A stretch of 39,933 bases of DNA, taken from the IMG/VR virus record IMGVR_UViG_3300043570_005602, positions 1-39,933 of that record; one strand, written 5' to 3'. Made by a program: the position numbers and the translations under genes. Source of the DNA: a virus. A model generated the notes under the pieces. That model ran no database searches. It was not told where the DNA came from and saw nothing but the letters and a program-made list of their open reading frames with translations. Positions 1 through 8,673 of the stretch are shown here, one piece after another. How positions within the stretch are numbered: the stretch's first letter is position 1; each line of letters opens with the position of its first letter.

Positions 1-1152
1 TCAATTGTTTGCCAAAACCGATGCATGGGATAGGAGATTGAATGGGCATTGATCAAGCCATTGCTTCACGACTGGATGATGGATATCGCCGCGAATCATA
101 TCTTTATCGGGGCAAATGACGACGGAAGGTGATTTGCGTTCACCTTCAATGTGGAGAGCAAATTTGGCTCGGACCAAATGAAACGAACGCATGTAATCCG
201 GGCCGTGTGTTTCGAGCTCATCAAAGACATCATCACATCGAAAGTTGATGAGTCGCGAGGTGCGTTTTCTTTGGATTTGCAATTCACGCAAAATCGGCAC
301 TGCGGATACTTCCAGATCGTCAGCGTTCAATACTTCGCGGCCCCTGCGTATGGGTTCGAGTGTGAAACGCTTGGCGGGAACGAGAGCCTTCTGATCACCA
401 AAAAGATGCTCGGAAAAAGCACTGCGATAGGTTTCCTTTACCTCATCGCTACGGCCTGCGATCAGAACCTCTCCTGTGTGATAGACGAATGCAACGTCAT
501 GTTTTAGAAGGCGCAGAGCGCGGGTATCACGCTTGTGATTATCGTCGAGAACTTCGACCCGCTTCACGTGCTCACCATGACGAATCAGAAAGGCGTGACC
601 ATCATCGTCCTCGAAGCAAAGAACCTCACAGGTAGGGCTATCGAAAAGATCCGCGCATGCAAACTTCAGGTCTGCTTCCATGGCGCTGCAAAGACTGCGG
701 TCTGGAGTCAGAGGCTTTCGTCCTTTGCCGGGACTGAAGCATTTCATGGTGCGGCCACGGTCGATACTGAATTTTGTGTAAATGCGTTCGAGAGCGGCTT
801 GATCCAGTAGCCAGATTTTCAAGGAAATGTCACCTGCGGAATCGCCTTTCGCTTGCACCTTGCGAACCAACTCAGCATTTACCATGCGAAGTTCGTCAAG
901 ACCTTCATTCGTGCTCAGCATATCGAGAATCTCAACGGCATCGAGGAATGGCCCCGGGCACGAGCTGGGTGGAGCCAGAATCAGGGCAGAGAGTTGATCG
1001 AGCTTTTCGTCATTCAGCGAAGCTCCGCTAAAGTCCATTCCTTGGAGGAGAAAAAAATCCTCAAAGCGATGCAAGAGTTGTAGCAGATTCTCAGGTTTGA
1101 TTTTGCGCAGAAATCCGGGATTACCGAAGCGTTTGATTTTTGTTTTGGCCAT
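1..1152 (-). CDS. Unknown protein, third gene of the lysogeny operon
   Basis: I do not recognise a family. The 383-residue product is soluble-looking, with no signal peptide or membrane segment, and is rich in charged residues. The reading frame is open further upstream, but that part overlaps the next gene; the ATG at 1152 leaves a 13-nt gap to the metallopeptidase gene ending at 1166 and gives a sensible N-terminus (MAKTKIKRFG). It is the last gene of a leftward operon after an XRE regulator and an ImmA/IrrE peptidase, so it may be a third part of the repressor-inactivation switch or a cargo effector; neither is shown by its sequence. The stop codon is the first three bases of the window. 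Confidence 0.8.
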   Translation of the reverse strand: MAKTKIKRFGNPGFLRKIKPENLLQLLHRFEDFFLLQGMDFSGASLNDEKLDQLSALILAPPSSCPGPFLDAVEILDMLSTNEGLDELRMVNAELVRKVQAKGDSAGDISLKIWLLDQAALERIYTKFSIDRGRTMKCFSPGKGRKPLTPDRSLCSAMEADLKFACADLFDSPTCEVLCFEDDDGHAFLIRHGEHVKRVEVLDDNHKRDTRALRLLKHDVAFVYHTGEVLIAGRSDEVKETYRSAFSEHLFGDQKALVPAKRFTLEPIRRGREVLNADDLEVSAVPILRELQIQRKRTSRLINFRCDDVFDELETHGPDYMRSFHLVRAKFALHIEGERKSPSVVICPDKDMIRGDIHHPVVKQWLDQCPFNLLSHASVLANN

Positions 1153-1165
1153 AGTGTGATTTTTG

Positions 1166-1879
1166 TTAGAATAAAGATGGTTGGTTGAATTGCTCCGACC
1201 ACCATTTATCGAGGCGGATGGAGACCATTCGGCGACTGACATGAAAAAGCGCAGCGATTTCTCGCTCCGCAGCGGATACGTTGACTTCGAAGTTTCCATT
1301 TGCCGATAGGACATGCGGCAGATGTTCCCGCGCCGCTTCAATCACCAAGTGCTTCGGCAACAGTATCGCCGCCATGGCTAAGTTCGCCTGGTATTCCCAC
1401 CACTCGAATTTGGGAACCTCACTCATTCCAGCTTCCGCTCGGCACATGAAACCTTCGGATGAAACACTGTCGAAGATTCCATTTCCTTGATCCAAAAAAC
1501 TCATGCTTGCATCATGCTCCAGCTTCTCGATGAATAGTTGATTATGGAAAATGCCATGTCCTACCTCGTGGGCGAGAGTGGATCGGATTCGCACACGGCT
1601 GACGGGATCCTCGTGCTCCGCTAATTCGCGATTGATGATGATGCGACCGATTCCTTTACGCGTGAATTTCGCGCAGCCCATGATGTGTCGCGGCAGAGAT
1701 TCATACTCTTCTTCAAATCCGAAAAGAAGGTAGATGAGTCGCTCAATGCGAATTGGGCTCGGTTTCTCCGGAAGCAAATGCACTGAGGCGAGCGCCTCGC
1801 GTGTGATGCGCTCAATATCGGCTTCCGGGATGTAAAGACGCCGGCAAAATGGACCTGGTGCTGATGCTGACGATTTCAT
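1166..1879 (-). CDS. ImmA/IrrE-family zinc metallopeptidase
   Basis: The zinc-binding HExxH motif is HEVGH at residues 104-108, inside the helix TLAHEVGHGIFH typical of the ImmA/IrrE (DUF955) family. Known members cleave or switch off an XRE-type repressor, as ImmA does for ICEBs1 and IrrE for DdrO. The 237-residue length fits the family. The last ~40 residues (AALFHVSRRMVSIRLDKWW) look like a short helix-turn-helix. Its start overlaps the stop of the XRE gene by 4 nt (ATGA), so the two are translationally coupled. I infer that it inactivates the repressor encoded just upstream and so governs induction. Confidence 0.88.
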   Translation of the reverse strand: MKSSASAPGPFCRRLYIPEADIERITREALASVHLLPEKPSPIRIERLIYLLFGFEEEYESLPRHIMGCAKFTRKGIGRIIINRELAEHEDPVSRVRIRSTLAHEVGHGIFHNQLFIEKLEHDASMSFLDQGNGIFDSVSSEGFMCRAEAGMSEVPKFEWWEYQANLAMAAILLPKHLVIEAAREHLPHVLSANGNFEVNVSAAEREIAALFHVSRRMVSIRLDKWWSEQFNQPSLF

Positions 1880-2232
1880 TGTTTTTTCGGCAATCTCTCC
1901 GAGAGATCCATGATTTCGGAGGGCTGGATGTTATTCTCTCGCACCGCATCAACAAATTTGCGGAAGGCGAGGCTGTATTGGGTATCTTGCTCGATCAATT
2001 CCTCCATCTGCCGCGACGGCGGACGCGTGGAATACTTGAGTAGCTCATCTAAGTCAGTTTCCAAGGCAGCAGCCAATTTCTCAAGAAGAGCATCGGATGG
2101 TCGTCGATTGCCTTGTTCGATGTCGCGAATGTGCGGCGGAGAAGCTCCTACAAGGTCCCCCATCTCGCGAAAGGATAGCCCTTTTGCGAGGCGAAGTTTT
2201 TCCAATTGTTGACCAAGCGTGACCTCAAGCAT
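1876..2232 (-). CDS. XRE-family repressor (CI-like)
   Basis: A classical XRE/HTH_3 domain fills the N-terminal half (GQQLEKLRLAKGLSFREMG, then IRDIEQGNRRPS), followed by a short C-terminal tail. There is no S24 autoprotease domain, so inactivation probably depends on the coupled ImmA/IrrE peptidase. I chose ATG 2232 (118 residues) because it places the HTH at the usual distance from the N-terminus; an in-frame ATG at 2340 would add 36 low-complexity residues and cover one operator. The gene faces the early operon across two inverted repeats, the normal place for a prophage repressor. A TTGACA lies 35 nt upstream of this start. Confidence 0.87.
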   Translation of the reverse strand: MLEVTLGQQLEKLRLAKGLSFREMGDLVGASPPHIRDIEQGNRRPSDALLEKLAAALETDLDELLKYSTRPPSRQMEELIEQDTQYSLAFRKFVDAVRENNIQPSEIMDLSERLPKKQ

Positions 2233-2320
2233 GTAAGCAGCGTAGCTTCGATGCGTCGCTGTGTCAAATCTGTTTTTCAGAAACAGCGAATTTTTGGCAA
2301 AAAAACGGTTCTCGGGCGAG

Positions 2321-2338
2321 GTGTGAGAACTCTCACAC
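2321..2338. promoter_or_regulatory. Candidate operator 1 (GTGTGAG-N4-CTCACAC)
   Basis: A perfect inverted repeat with 7-bp arms and a 4-nt centre lies between the divergent repressor and early operons. A leftward -10-like TAAAAT (complement of 2352-2357) would place transcription start near this site, consistent with autorepression by the XRE protein. The binding protein is inferred. Confidence 0.6.
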
Positions 2339-2432
2339 ATTCCGAATCGGCATTTTACGTTTCCTTAAATCATTGATGCTGAATACTTAATGGTTTTTTT
2401 GAGGGTTTCGGGCGTGTGTGTGATGAGTCGTT

Positions 2433-2446
2433 TGTGAGCACTCACA
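2433..2446. promoter_or_regulatory. Candidate operator 2 (TGTGAG-N2-CTCACA)
   Basis: This carries the same 6-bp half-sites as operator 1 but a 2-nt centre, 49 bp before the first early gene. The two sites share TGTGAG/CTCACA and bracket the divergent promoter region. The differing centre length (4 versus 2) could give unequal affinity, as with lambda operators, but that is inference. Confidence 0.55.
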
Positions 2447-2494
2447 CAAGGGGATTTCGATGGCGGTCATTTGACACCCCGCCGCATTCGAACC

Positions 2495-3484
2495 ATGGAA
2501 ACTACATCCACTACCAAAACGCCCTTGGCGATCCGCCGGGGCAGAATCGTCCGACCGCAAAAGGTCGTGATCTACGGGCCGGAAGGCGTCGGCAAATCGA
2601 CGCTCGCTGGTCAAACACCACAACCCGTCTTCCTCGACACGGAAGGCGGCACCCACCACCTCGACGTTGCCCGCTTCGATGCGGCGACGACCTGGGATGA
2701 GATCAACGCCGCCGTGGGCCAACTCGCCCAGGCCGATCATCCGTTCAAGACGCTGGTGATCGATACCGCGGACTGGTTGGAAAAACGACTGGCCGAGCAC
2801 CTGTGCCGGAAGACCAACAAGGAAAGTATCGAGGATTTCGGCTACGGCAAAGGCTGGGTGATTCTCGCCGAGGAATTTGCCCGCTTCCTCACCTCGCTCG
2901 ATGCCTTGACGGCACTCGGCATGCACGTCGTGTTCCTCGCGCACTCGACCGTGAAGAAGTTCGAGGCTCCCGACCAGGCCGGCAGCTATGACCGCTTCGA
3001 GCTCAAGCTCAGCAAGCAGAACGCGCCACTGCTCAAGGAATGGGCGGATCTCGTGTTGTTCGGAAATTTCGTCACCAAGGTAGCGGAGAAGGACAACGGG
3101 AAAATGCGCGGCATCGGGGGCAAGGAGCGTGTGTTGTTCGCGAATCACAGCGCGGCCTACGATGCGAAAAATCGCCACGGACTACCCGACAAGTTGCCGT
3201 TCTCCATCGATGCGCTGGCGACGGTCTTCGGCGATCACGCCGCGACGGCACCGGTGGCCAATCAAGCCACGGCACCATCGCTGACCGAGCGCCTGCGTGA
3301 GATGTTCGGCGCGCGGGAATCCGAAGTCCTCGCGTTCCTGATCAACCGTCAGCAAATCAAAGCGGGCGAGAGCTGGGATGCTGTGCCGCAGGACTACGCC
3401 GAGCGAGTGCTCAACGCACCGGAGCGTTTCCTGCAGGCCATCGATGAATTTACCAAGGCGCAGGAGGTCGCCGCAGCACAATGA
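2495..3484 (+). CDS. AAA_24/Sak4-type P-loop ATPase (recombination)
   Basis: Walker A is GPEGVGKST near residues 29-37, followed by VFLDTEGG and a Walker B-like TLVIDTADW, the pattern of phage AAA_24 (PF13479) ATPases that include the RecA-like Sak4 annealing proteins. The 329-residue length is normal. ATG 2495 is preceded by TTGACA at 2471, 24 nt upstream; TTG 2471 is an alternative in-frame start. It is the first gene of the rightward early operon and overlaps the nuclease gene by 4 nt. ATPase, Cas4-like nuclease, DUF669 protein and helicase form a common phage recombination/replication set, so I infer a single-strand annealing or loading role. Confidence 0.85.
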   Translation: METTSTTKTPLAIRRGRIVRPQKVVIYGPEGVGKSTLAGQTPQPVFLDTEGGTHHLDVARFDAATTWDEINAAVGQLAQADHPFKTLVIDTADWLEKRLAEHLCRKTNKESIEDFGYGKGWVILAEEFARFLTSLDALTALGMHVVFLAHSTVKKFEAPDQAGSYDRFELKLSKQNAPLLKEWADLVLFGNFVTKVAEKDNGKMRGIGGKERVLFANHSAAYDAKNRHGLPDKLPFSIDALATVFGDHAATAPVANQATAPSLTERLREMFGARESEVLAFLINRQQIKAGESWDAVPQDYAERVLNAPERFLQAIDEFTKAQEVAAAQ

Positions 3485-4482
3485 GTGCGCTGCGCCCCTC
3501 CAACCTGCCAAAGCTGGCAGTGTGCCCCTGCTACGAGAGCAATCCCGTAGCCGGGCCCGCCGCCGAGCGCGGCACGCTGCTCGACACGGCATTCCGCGCC
3601 GAACTGCTCAAACTCGATGAGCGCCTTCTGCTCGCGAACAAACTCACCGCCGATGAGATCGCCGCCGTTTCGTGGTCGGTCTCGATGGTGCGGGCGATGT
3701 CAGGTCGCGAGCGTGTTCTCGCCCGTGAGGACGACTGCCGCGTGAAAATCCTCAACCTCACCGGCACGGCGGATGCCATCGTGCCCGGGAAGCTCAGCCA
3801 CTTCGATCTGAAAACGGGCGCACGGCGAAACTACCGCGAGCAGATGGCGTCGTATGCGCTCGGACTCATGGGCGCGCACTTCGCCTCATCGTGGACGGCA
3901 CACTTGCTCTTCTGCGACCAGCGGGAGATCGAGACGCACACGTTCACCTACGAGGAAGCGCATGCCATCGTCGATCAGGTGGTCAAGGCTTACAACGATA
4001 CCAAGAAGAAGCCTAACCCCTGCGAATACTGCTCGTGGTGCGCGAAAGCTGACACTTGTCCGGCGCGACTCGCGATGGTCGATCAAGCACTCGCGGTGAC
4101 GCAACCGGGCTTCGACTTCGATGCCCTGCTCGCTGATCCCGATCGACTCGGAGAATTTCTCGCTGCCAGTGCGGTGGTCGAGGAATTCCGCGAGCGCGCG
4201 AAGAAGATCGCGAGCGAACGACTCAAGACCGGCGGCCAGGTCCCCGGCTGGAAACTCGTCACTCGCAAGGGCAGTGAATTCGTCGATTGCCAGACCGTCG
4301 GCCACCACATCCAGCGCATCGGCTTCGGCCCCGTGCTCGCGGCTTACGGAAATTTATCCGCTGCCAAGTTCCGCGACCTCTGGAGTCAGCGCATGCCCAG
4401 TGAACTGCCCTTCCCGGAGGAGTCGGTGAAACACGCCGCACCCTCCACCTATCTCAAACAAACCAAAACCAAACCAAACTAA
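3481..4482 (+). CDS. PD-(D/E)XK exonuclease with Cas4/AddB-like cysteine cluster
   Basis: The core HFDLKTGARRNYREQMASY (DLK catalytic motif, then Q and Y) is the RecB/Cas4-type PD-(D/E)XK nuclease signature. Cysteines near the N-terminus (CPCYES) and the C-x2-C-x2-C-x5-C cluster CEYCSWCAKADTC after the nuclease core match the layout of 4Fe-4S cluster nucleases of the Cas4/AddB type; phage members are often annotated DUF2800. Length is 333 residues. The start overlaps the ATPase stop by 4 nt. The likely role is 5'-end resection of double-stranded DNA to feed the annealing protein encoded just upstream. Confidence 0.85.
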   Translation: MSALRPSNLPKLAVCPCYESNPVAGPAAERGTLLDTAFRAELLKLDERLLLANKLTADEIAAVSWSVSMVRAMSGRERVLAREDDCRVKILNLTGTADAIVPGKLSHFDLKTGARRNYREQMASYALGLMGAHFASSWTAHLLFCDQREIETHTFTYEEAHAIVDQVVKAYNDTKKKPNPCEYCSWCAKADTCPARLAMVDQALAVTQPGFDFDALLADPDRLGEFLAASAVVEEFRERAKKIASERLKTGGQVPGWKLVTRKGSEFVDCQTVGHHIQRIGFGPVLAAYGNLSAAKFRDLWSQRMPSELPFPEESVKHAAPSTYLKQTKTKPN

Positions 4483-4486
4483 GACC

Positions 4487-4900
4487 ATGCCATCCTATAC
4501 CTCATCCACACCCCAAGAACGTCCGGACCACGTAGAACCCGGAGATTACGAAGTCGAAGTCATCGATGCGATTGAAACCGTCAGCAAAGGCGGCCACGAA
4601 ATGATCGAGCTCAAGCTCAAAACATCCGCGGGCAGTTTGCTCTACGATTTCCTCGTGTTCATCCCCACGGCCTTCTGGAAGATCGATGCCTTTCGCGCCG
4701 CCACCGGAGAAGTGGTGACTCCCGATCAAGATGTCGAGATCACTGCCGACCACGTCGTGGGCCGCACCGGCACAGCCCGACTGACCGTCGAGGAATACAA
4801 CGGCAAGAAGCGCAACAAAGTCGCTGCGTGGATTGTCCCCACCTCGAAACCTAACACCAAACCTCAACCCGCACGCCGTAGTGAAAATGAACCCTTCTGA
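4487..4900 (+). CDS. DUF669-like phage protein (possible ssDNA-binding)
   Basis: The 137-residue protein has the layout of phage DUF669 proteins: an acidic beta-rich start (PGDYEVEVIDAIETVSKGG), the core MIELKLKTSAG, an alternating hydrophobic centre and a basic, proline-rich disordered tail. DUF669 genes usually lie between a Sak4/RecA-like ATPase and a helicase, as here, and are thought to bind DNA. The gene follows a CCAAA-rich leader (about 4456-4480) with no Shine-Dalgarno site. Family assignment is moderate; the binding role is inferred from context. Confidence 0.72.
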   Translation: MPSYTSSTPQERPDHVEPGDYEVEVIDAIETVSKGGHEMIELKLKTSAGSLLYDFLVFIPTAFWKIDAFRAATGEVVTPDQDVEITADHVVGRTGTARLTVEEYNGKKRNKVAAWIVPTSKPNTKPQPARRSENEPF

Positions 4901-6407
4901 TGTCATGGGCCTGCGCGCCTATCAAATGAAAGCCCGGCAGGACATTCACAGCGGCTTCGAGGAATTCGACCGTCAACTGGGGGTACTGCCCACCGGTGCG
5001 GGCAAGACGATTCTTTTCAGTCGCCTCGCTCTCGATTACCAACCACGGCGCACCTTGATTCTCGCGCATCGTGAGGAGCTCATCAGCCAAGCCGTGGACA
5101 AGTTGCGAAGCTCCACAGGACTCATCGCCCAGGTGGAAATGGGCGATGAGCGGGCCTCGCTCGATGCGCCCGTGGTCGTCGCCTCCGTCCAGACGCTCAT
5201 GCGCGAAAAACGCCGCGAGCGCTGGCCGCGCGATCACTTCGGACTCGTGGTGGTCGATGAAGCTCACCACATTCTGGCGGATAGCTACCTGAACACGCTC
5301 GGGCATTTTCATGACCATGCGAAAGTGTTAGGCGTCAGCGCGACACCCGACCGAGGCGACAAAAAAAACCTGGGCCGCTATTTCGAGAACATCGCCTGCG
5401 AGGTGACGCTTCTCGATCTCATCAGCCAAGGGTGGCTCGCACCGATCAAGGTGAAGACGGTTCCATTAGGGATGGATCTGCGCGGCGTGGGCACCAGCCA
5501 CGGCGACTACAGTGCCGATGACCTTGGTCACGCGCTGGAGCCCTACCTGGAGCAAATCGCCGATGTTTTGGTCGAGCACCGCCATCGCAAGACGCTCGTG
5601 TTTCTGCCCTTGATTGCGGTCTCGAAACGCTTTGCGGAAATCTGCCGTGAGCGTGGACTACTGGCCGAGCACGTCGATGGGCAAACCAGCGAAAGGCAAG
5701 CGACCTTGGAGCGATTCAAGCGAGATGAGACGCGCATCTTGTGCAATGCGATGCTACTCACCGAGGGCTACGATGAACCAAGCATCGACTGTGTGGTTTG
5801 CCTGCGCCCGACGAAAGTGCGTGCGCTGTATTCGCAAATCATTGGGCGCGGCACACGCATCTGGCCGGGTAAGGACCATTTGCTGGTTCTCGATTTCCTC
5901 TGGCAAGCGGAAGAGCACAGTCTGATGCGTCCGGCCAACCTCATTGCCGAGGACGAAGCGGATGCCAAGGCACTCACGGAAAAAATCGGCGGCGAGGGCG
6001 ACCTTGAAGAAGCTCGCGAGCAAGTGAACGCAGACCGCACTCGATCACTCACCGAGAGACTGCGTGCCAATCGCGCGCGCCGTGCCACCGTGCTCGATCC
6101 GCTGGAGCTTGCCGTGACGCTCAACGAGGCAGCGCTGGCCGACTACGTGCCGACGATGTCCTGGCAGTCACAGGTGCCCTCGGACAAGCAGTTGCAGGTG
6201 CTGGCCAACTTCGGCATGGATCCACTCACGATCCAATCGAAAGGCCATGCCTCGCTGATCCTCGACCGACTGATCACGCGTCGCAAGCTCGGCCTTGCCA
6301 CGCCCAAACAAGTCCGCGTGCTGCGCCGCTACGGCCACCAGCATCCGGAGACCGCCACCTTCGAAGAAGCGAAGGCATTCCTTCAACACCAATTCGCTAT
6401 CCACTGA
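4887..6407 (+). CDS. Superfamily 2 DEAD/DEAH helicase
   Basis: All main SF2 motifs are visible: Walker A LPTGAGKT (residues 34-41), DEAH (124-127 in VVVDEAHHIL), SAT (151-153 in GVSATPDRGD) and a motif VI region QIIGRGTRIWPG. A C-terminal extension of about 130 residues follows. I chose ATG 4887 (506 residues), which overlaps the preceding gene by 14 nt; ATG 4905 is possible, while 4833 would need a longer overlap. It is a ResIII/UvsW-like phage helicase, probably for replication restart, branch migration or origin opening together with the primase-helicase downstream. Confidence 0.9.
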   Translation: MNPSDVMGLRAYQMKARQDIHSGFEEFDRQLGVLPTGAGKTILFSRLALDYQPRRTLILAHREELISQAVDKLRSSTGLIAQVEMGDERASLDAPVVVASVQTLMREKRRERWPRDHFGLVVVDEAHHILADSYLNTLGHFHDHAKVLGVSATPDRGDKKNLGRYFENIACEVTLLDLISQGWLAPIKVKTVPLGMDLRGVGTSHGDYSADDLGHALEPYLEQIADVLVEHRHRKTLVFLPLIAVSKRFAEICRERGLLAEHVDGQTSERQATLERFKRDETRILCNAMLLTEGYDEPSIDCVVCLRPTKVRALYSQIIGRGTRIWPGKDHLLVLDFLWQAEEHSLMRPANLIAEDEADAKALTEKIGGEGDLEEAREQVNADRTRSLTERLRANRARRATVLDPLELAVTLNEAALADYVPTMSWQSQVPSDKQLQVLANFGMDPLTIQSKGHASLILDRLITRRKLGLATPKQVRVLRRYGHQHPETATFEEAKAFLQHQFAIH

Positions 6408-6413
6408 TCCCCT

Positions 6414-8441
6414 ATGGCACGATACAAATCACCAGGGCTTTCCATGGCCTTGCCACGTCGCACGCTGGAGTATCTTCAGCGTGGGGCGAGCGAGGGCATG
6501 CGCAATGCCGAACTCTTTGACGCCACCTGCCAGTTCCGCGACGCCGGCCACCCGCTGGAAGAAACGGAGGCGCAACTCCTCGCCCGCGCACTGGCCGACG
6601 GGCTCACCGAATCCGAAGCTCGAACGACCATCCGCTCGGTCTATGCACGCACGTCCCGCGAGCCGTTAGGCGCGGGCACGGTTCCGATCATCAAGACCTC
6701 ACCAACTCCACCGCCAAGGAAACCGTCGGTGACGCCGCCTCCGCGTGAGCGATCCACCATGGCATTGCCGGTGACCATCGACGATGGATTTGTCCATCTG
6801 CTCGACTCATGCTTTCAGCCAGAGGAATTCGTGGCGATTTCGCCCGCGGCTGAAAACGAAGACGGCGAAATCGTCCCGCGGCGTGGCGTGACACTCACGG
6901 CCACCGAGTGGAAAGCAAAAGTCGCGGCCAAGGGCGGCATTGATCGCGTCTTTGGCACCAAGCTCGGGCTGTTCCTGCGCATCAATCCGATGGCCAAGGG
7001 CGGCGCGAAAAACGAGGATGTGACGGCATTTCGTCATGTGCTCGTCGAGTTCGACCGTGACGAAGCGGGCAAGGCGATTCCCAAGGAGGAACAATACCAT
7101 GCGATTGTCGCCAGTGGCATGCCAGTCGCGGCACTGATCGACTCGGGCAACAAGAGCCTGCATGCGTGGATCCGAGTCGATGCGCCCGATGAAACAGAAT
7201 ACAAACGACGGGTTGAAATCATCTGGAGTTGGTTCTCCGGCATCAATCTCGACAAGCAGAATCGCAATGCCTCGCGTCTCTCGCGTTGCCCTGATGGTTG
7301 GCGCACAGTGGACGGCGAGCATCGTCGCCAGTCGCTCCTCGCGCTGCAGTTTGGTGCCGAGTCGTGGACGGCATGGGAGGCCGCGCACTCGAATTCCGAT
7401 CTGCCGCCCATCCTGCCCGGTCATTCGTTCATGGCTCAGCCGGAACCTGAACCACCGCAGTTGGTGCAGGGGATTCTGCACCAGGGAGCGAAGATGGTGC
7501 TCGGCGGGCCGTCGAAAGCGCGCAAGAGCTGGTCGCTGATCGACCTGATGCTCTCGGTGTCCACCGGTTCACCGTGGTGGGGATTTCCGACCCTGCGCGG
7601 ACGTGCCCTCTATCTGAACTTCGAGTTGCCTGCGTTCGCGCTCCAATACCGAATCCATCGCATTGCCGCAGCCAAAAGCATCGAGGATTTTTCCGGCTTC
7701 GACATCTGGAACCTGCGCGGCCATGCGACGGACTTCTCCGCGCTCATCCCGAAAATCCTCGGACGCATTCGCGATACGGGCTACTCGATCATTCTCATCG
7801 ACCCGATCTACAAAGGCCTTGGTGCTCGCAACGAGAACGACGCCGGCGACATCGCGAGCTTGCTCAATGAGGTCGAGCAACTGGCGGCAAAATCAGGAGC
7901 AGCAGCAGTATTCGGCGCGCACTTCTCGAAGGGCAATCAGGCGGGTAAGGAATCGATCGACCGCATCGGCGGCTCGGGTGTTTTCGCTCGTGACCCGGAT
8001 GTGATTCTCACCATGACGCCACACGAGGAAGATGATGCTCATGTCATCGACCTCACGCTGCGCTCTCTGCCGCCCGTGAAGGCTTTTGTCGTGCGCTGGT
8101 GCGAGTCGATCTTCATTCCCGATCAACAGGCCGATCCCGGGCAACTGAAGGCACCACAGGGGCAAGCCAAGAGCGAGAAGGCCAAGACGTCCTACAAGAT
8201 GGGCAGCACTGCCGACCGCTATGGCAAGGCCGTGGAGAACATGCCGCCACTGCCGAATGGTCGCATTGCCCAGGAATCCGGTGTGCTCGCCTATATCTCC
8301 GACCGCATCGCTGAGGTCGATGGCGACTGCACGCTCAAGGAGGCCCAGCGCGTCTTCTACTGCTTCGCCAACATGAAGGCGGGACCCATCATTTTCGACA
8401 AAGCAACTCGCCTGTGGAGGGGGCGCAATTATGCCATTTGA
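6414..8441 (+). CDS. Primase-helicase (prim-pol plus RepA-like ATPase)
   Basis: This 675-residue multidomain replication protein has an N-terminal helical domain (to ~85), a proline-rich linker (~95-115), then a RepB/AEP-type primase core with EFDRDE (212-217) and SGNKSLHAW (244-252), the acidic pair and histidine typical of prim-pols. A RecA-fold AAA_25/RepA hexameric helicase follows with Walker A GGPSKARKS (364-372), IILIDPIYKGLG as Walker B, and FGAHFSKGNQ. A winged-helix-like C-terminal domain ends the protein. It probably primes and unwinds at the phage origin. The TTTGAACC repeats and hairpin array begin at its stop codon, and the next gene appears to repeat its C-terminal domain. Confidence 0.88.
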   Translation: MARYKSPGLSMALPRRTLEYLQRGASEGMRNAELFDATCQFRDAGHPLEETEAQLLARALADGLTESEARTTIRSVYARTSREPLGAGTVPIIKTSPTPPPRKPSVTPPPRERSTMALPVTIDDGFVHLLDSCFQPEEFVAISPAAENEDGEIVPRRGVTLTATEWKAKVAAKGGIDRVFGTKLGLFLRINPMAKGGAKNEDVTAFRHVLVEFDRDEAGKAIPKEEQYHAIVASGMPVAALIDSGNKSLHAWIRVDAPDETEYKRRVEIIWSWFSGINLDKQNRNASRLSRCPDGWRTVDGEHRRQSLLALQFGAESWTAWEAAHSNSDLPPILPGHSFMAQPEPEPPQLVQGILHQGAKMVLGGPSKARKSWSLIDLMLSVSTGSPWWGFPTLRGRALYLNFELPAFALQYRIHRIAAAKSIEDFSGFDIWNLRGHATDFSALIPKILGRIRDTGYSIILIDPIYKGLGARNENDAGDIASLLNEVEQLAAKSGAAAVFGAHFSKGNQAGKESIDRIGGSGVFARDPDVILTMTPHEEDDAHVIDLTLRSLPPVKAFVVRWCESIFIPDQQADPGQLKAPQGQAKSEKAKTSYKMGSTADRYGKAVENMPPLPNGRIAQESGVLAYISDRIAEVDGDCTLKEAQRVFYCFANMKAGPIIFDKATRLWRGRNYAI

Positions 8442-8502
8442 ACCCGTCATTTCCGCCATGTTTGCACCTCAGGTTCAAATGGGTTCAAACCAATTTGAAC
8501 CC
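8436..8502. repeat. TTTGAACC-type iterons with a 9-bp-arm hairpin
   Basis: ATTTGAACC occurs directly at 8436-8444 and 8493-8501 and inverted as GGTTCAAAT at 8472-8480; GGGTTCAAA at 8481-8489 pairs with TTTGAACCC at 8494-8502 around a CCAA loop. Four copies of a nonamer core in 67 bp, starting at the stop codon of the primase-helicase gene, look like Rep-binding iterons. The protein contact is inferred. Confidence 0.55.
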
Positions 8503-8633
8503 GTTCAATCTAACGAAAAGTATTTTCCCTATGTAAGGTGCCTTACTGGGAACCTGACAGTTATACGTAGTATAACAACGCGAACTGGTGAACCAGTATT
8601 CGCGTTTGCTGTTACGCTAGTGATAGCGACAGC
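8481..8633. other. Row of five inverted repeats; candidate replication origin
   Basis: Five perfect inverted repeats follow one another: GGGTTCAAA/TTTGAACCC (8481-8502), GTAAGG/CCTTAC (8533-8546), GTTATAC/GTATAAC (8560-8576), ACTGGT/ACCAGT (8584-8597), and a compound one with GCTGT/ACAGC outside CGCTA/TAGCG (8608-8633). Their arms differ in sequence, so this is not a tandem repeat. Its place between a primase-helicase and its small paralogue favours an origin or primase-loading site; a structured RNA or operator array is possible. I treat 8442-8673 as non-coding although one frame stays open through it. Confidence 0.5.
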
Positions 8634-8673
8634 ACGATTTCTGTCACCGTTGACTCAGATGCTACGGGCAGAT

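Noticed and set aside
2387-3178. 263-residue open frame on the minus strand opposite the AAA_24 ATPase
   Set aside because: It lies wholly antisense to a gene with clear Walker motifs, has no family pattern, and results from the GC-rich codon use of the sense strand.
6807-7481. 224-residue minus-strand frame inside the primase-helicase region
   Set aside because: Shadow of the sense coding frame; no domain pattern.
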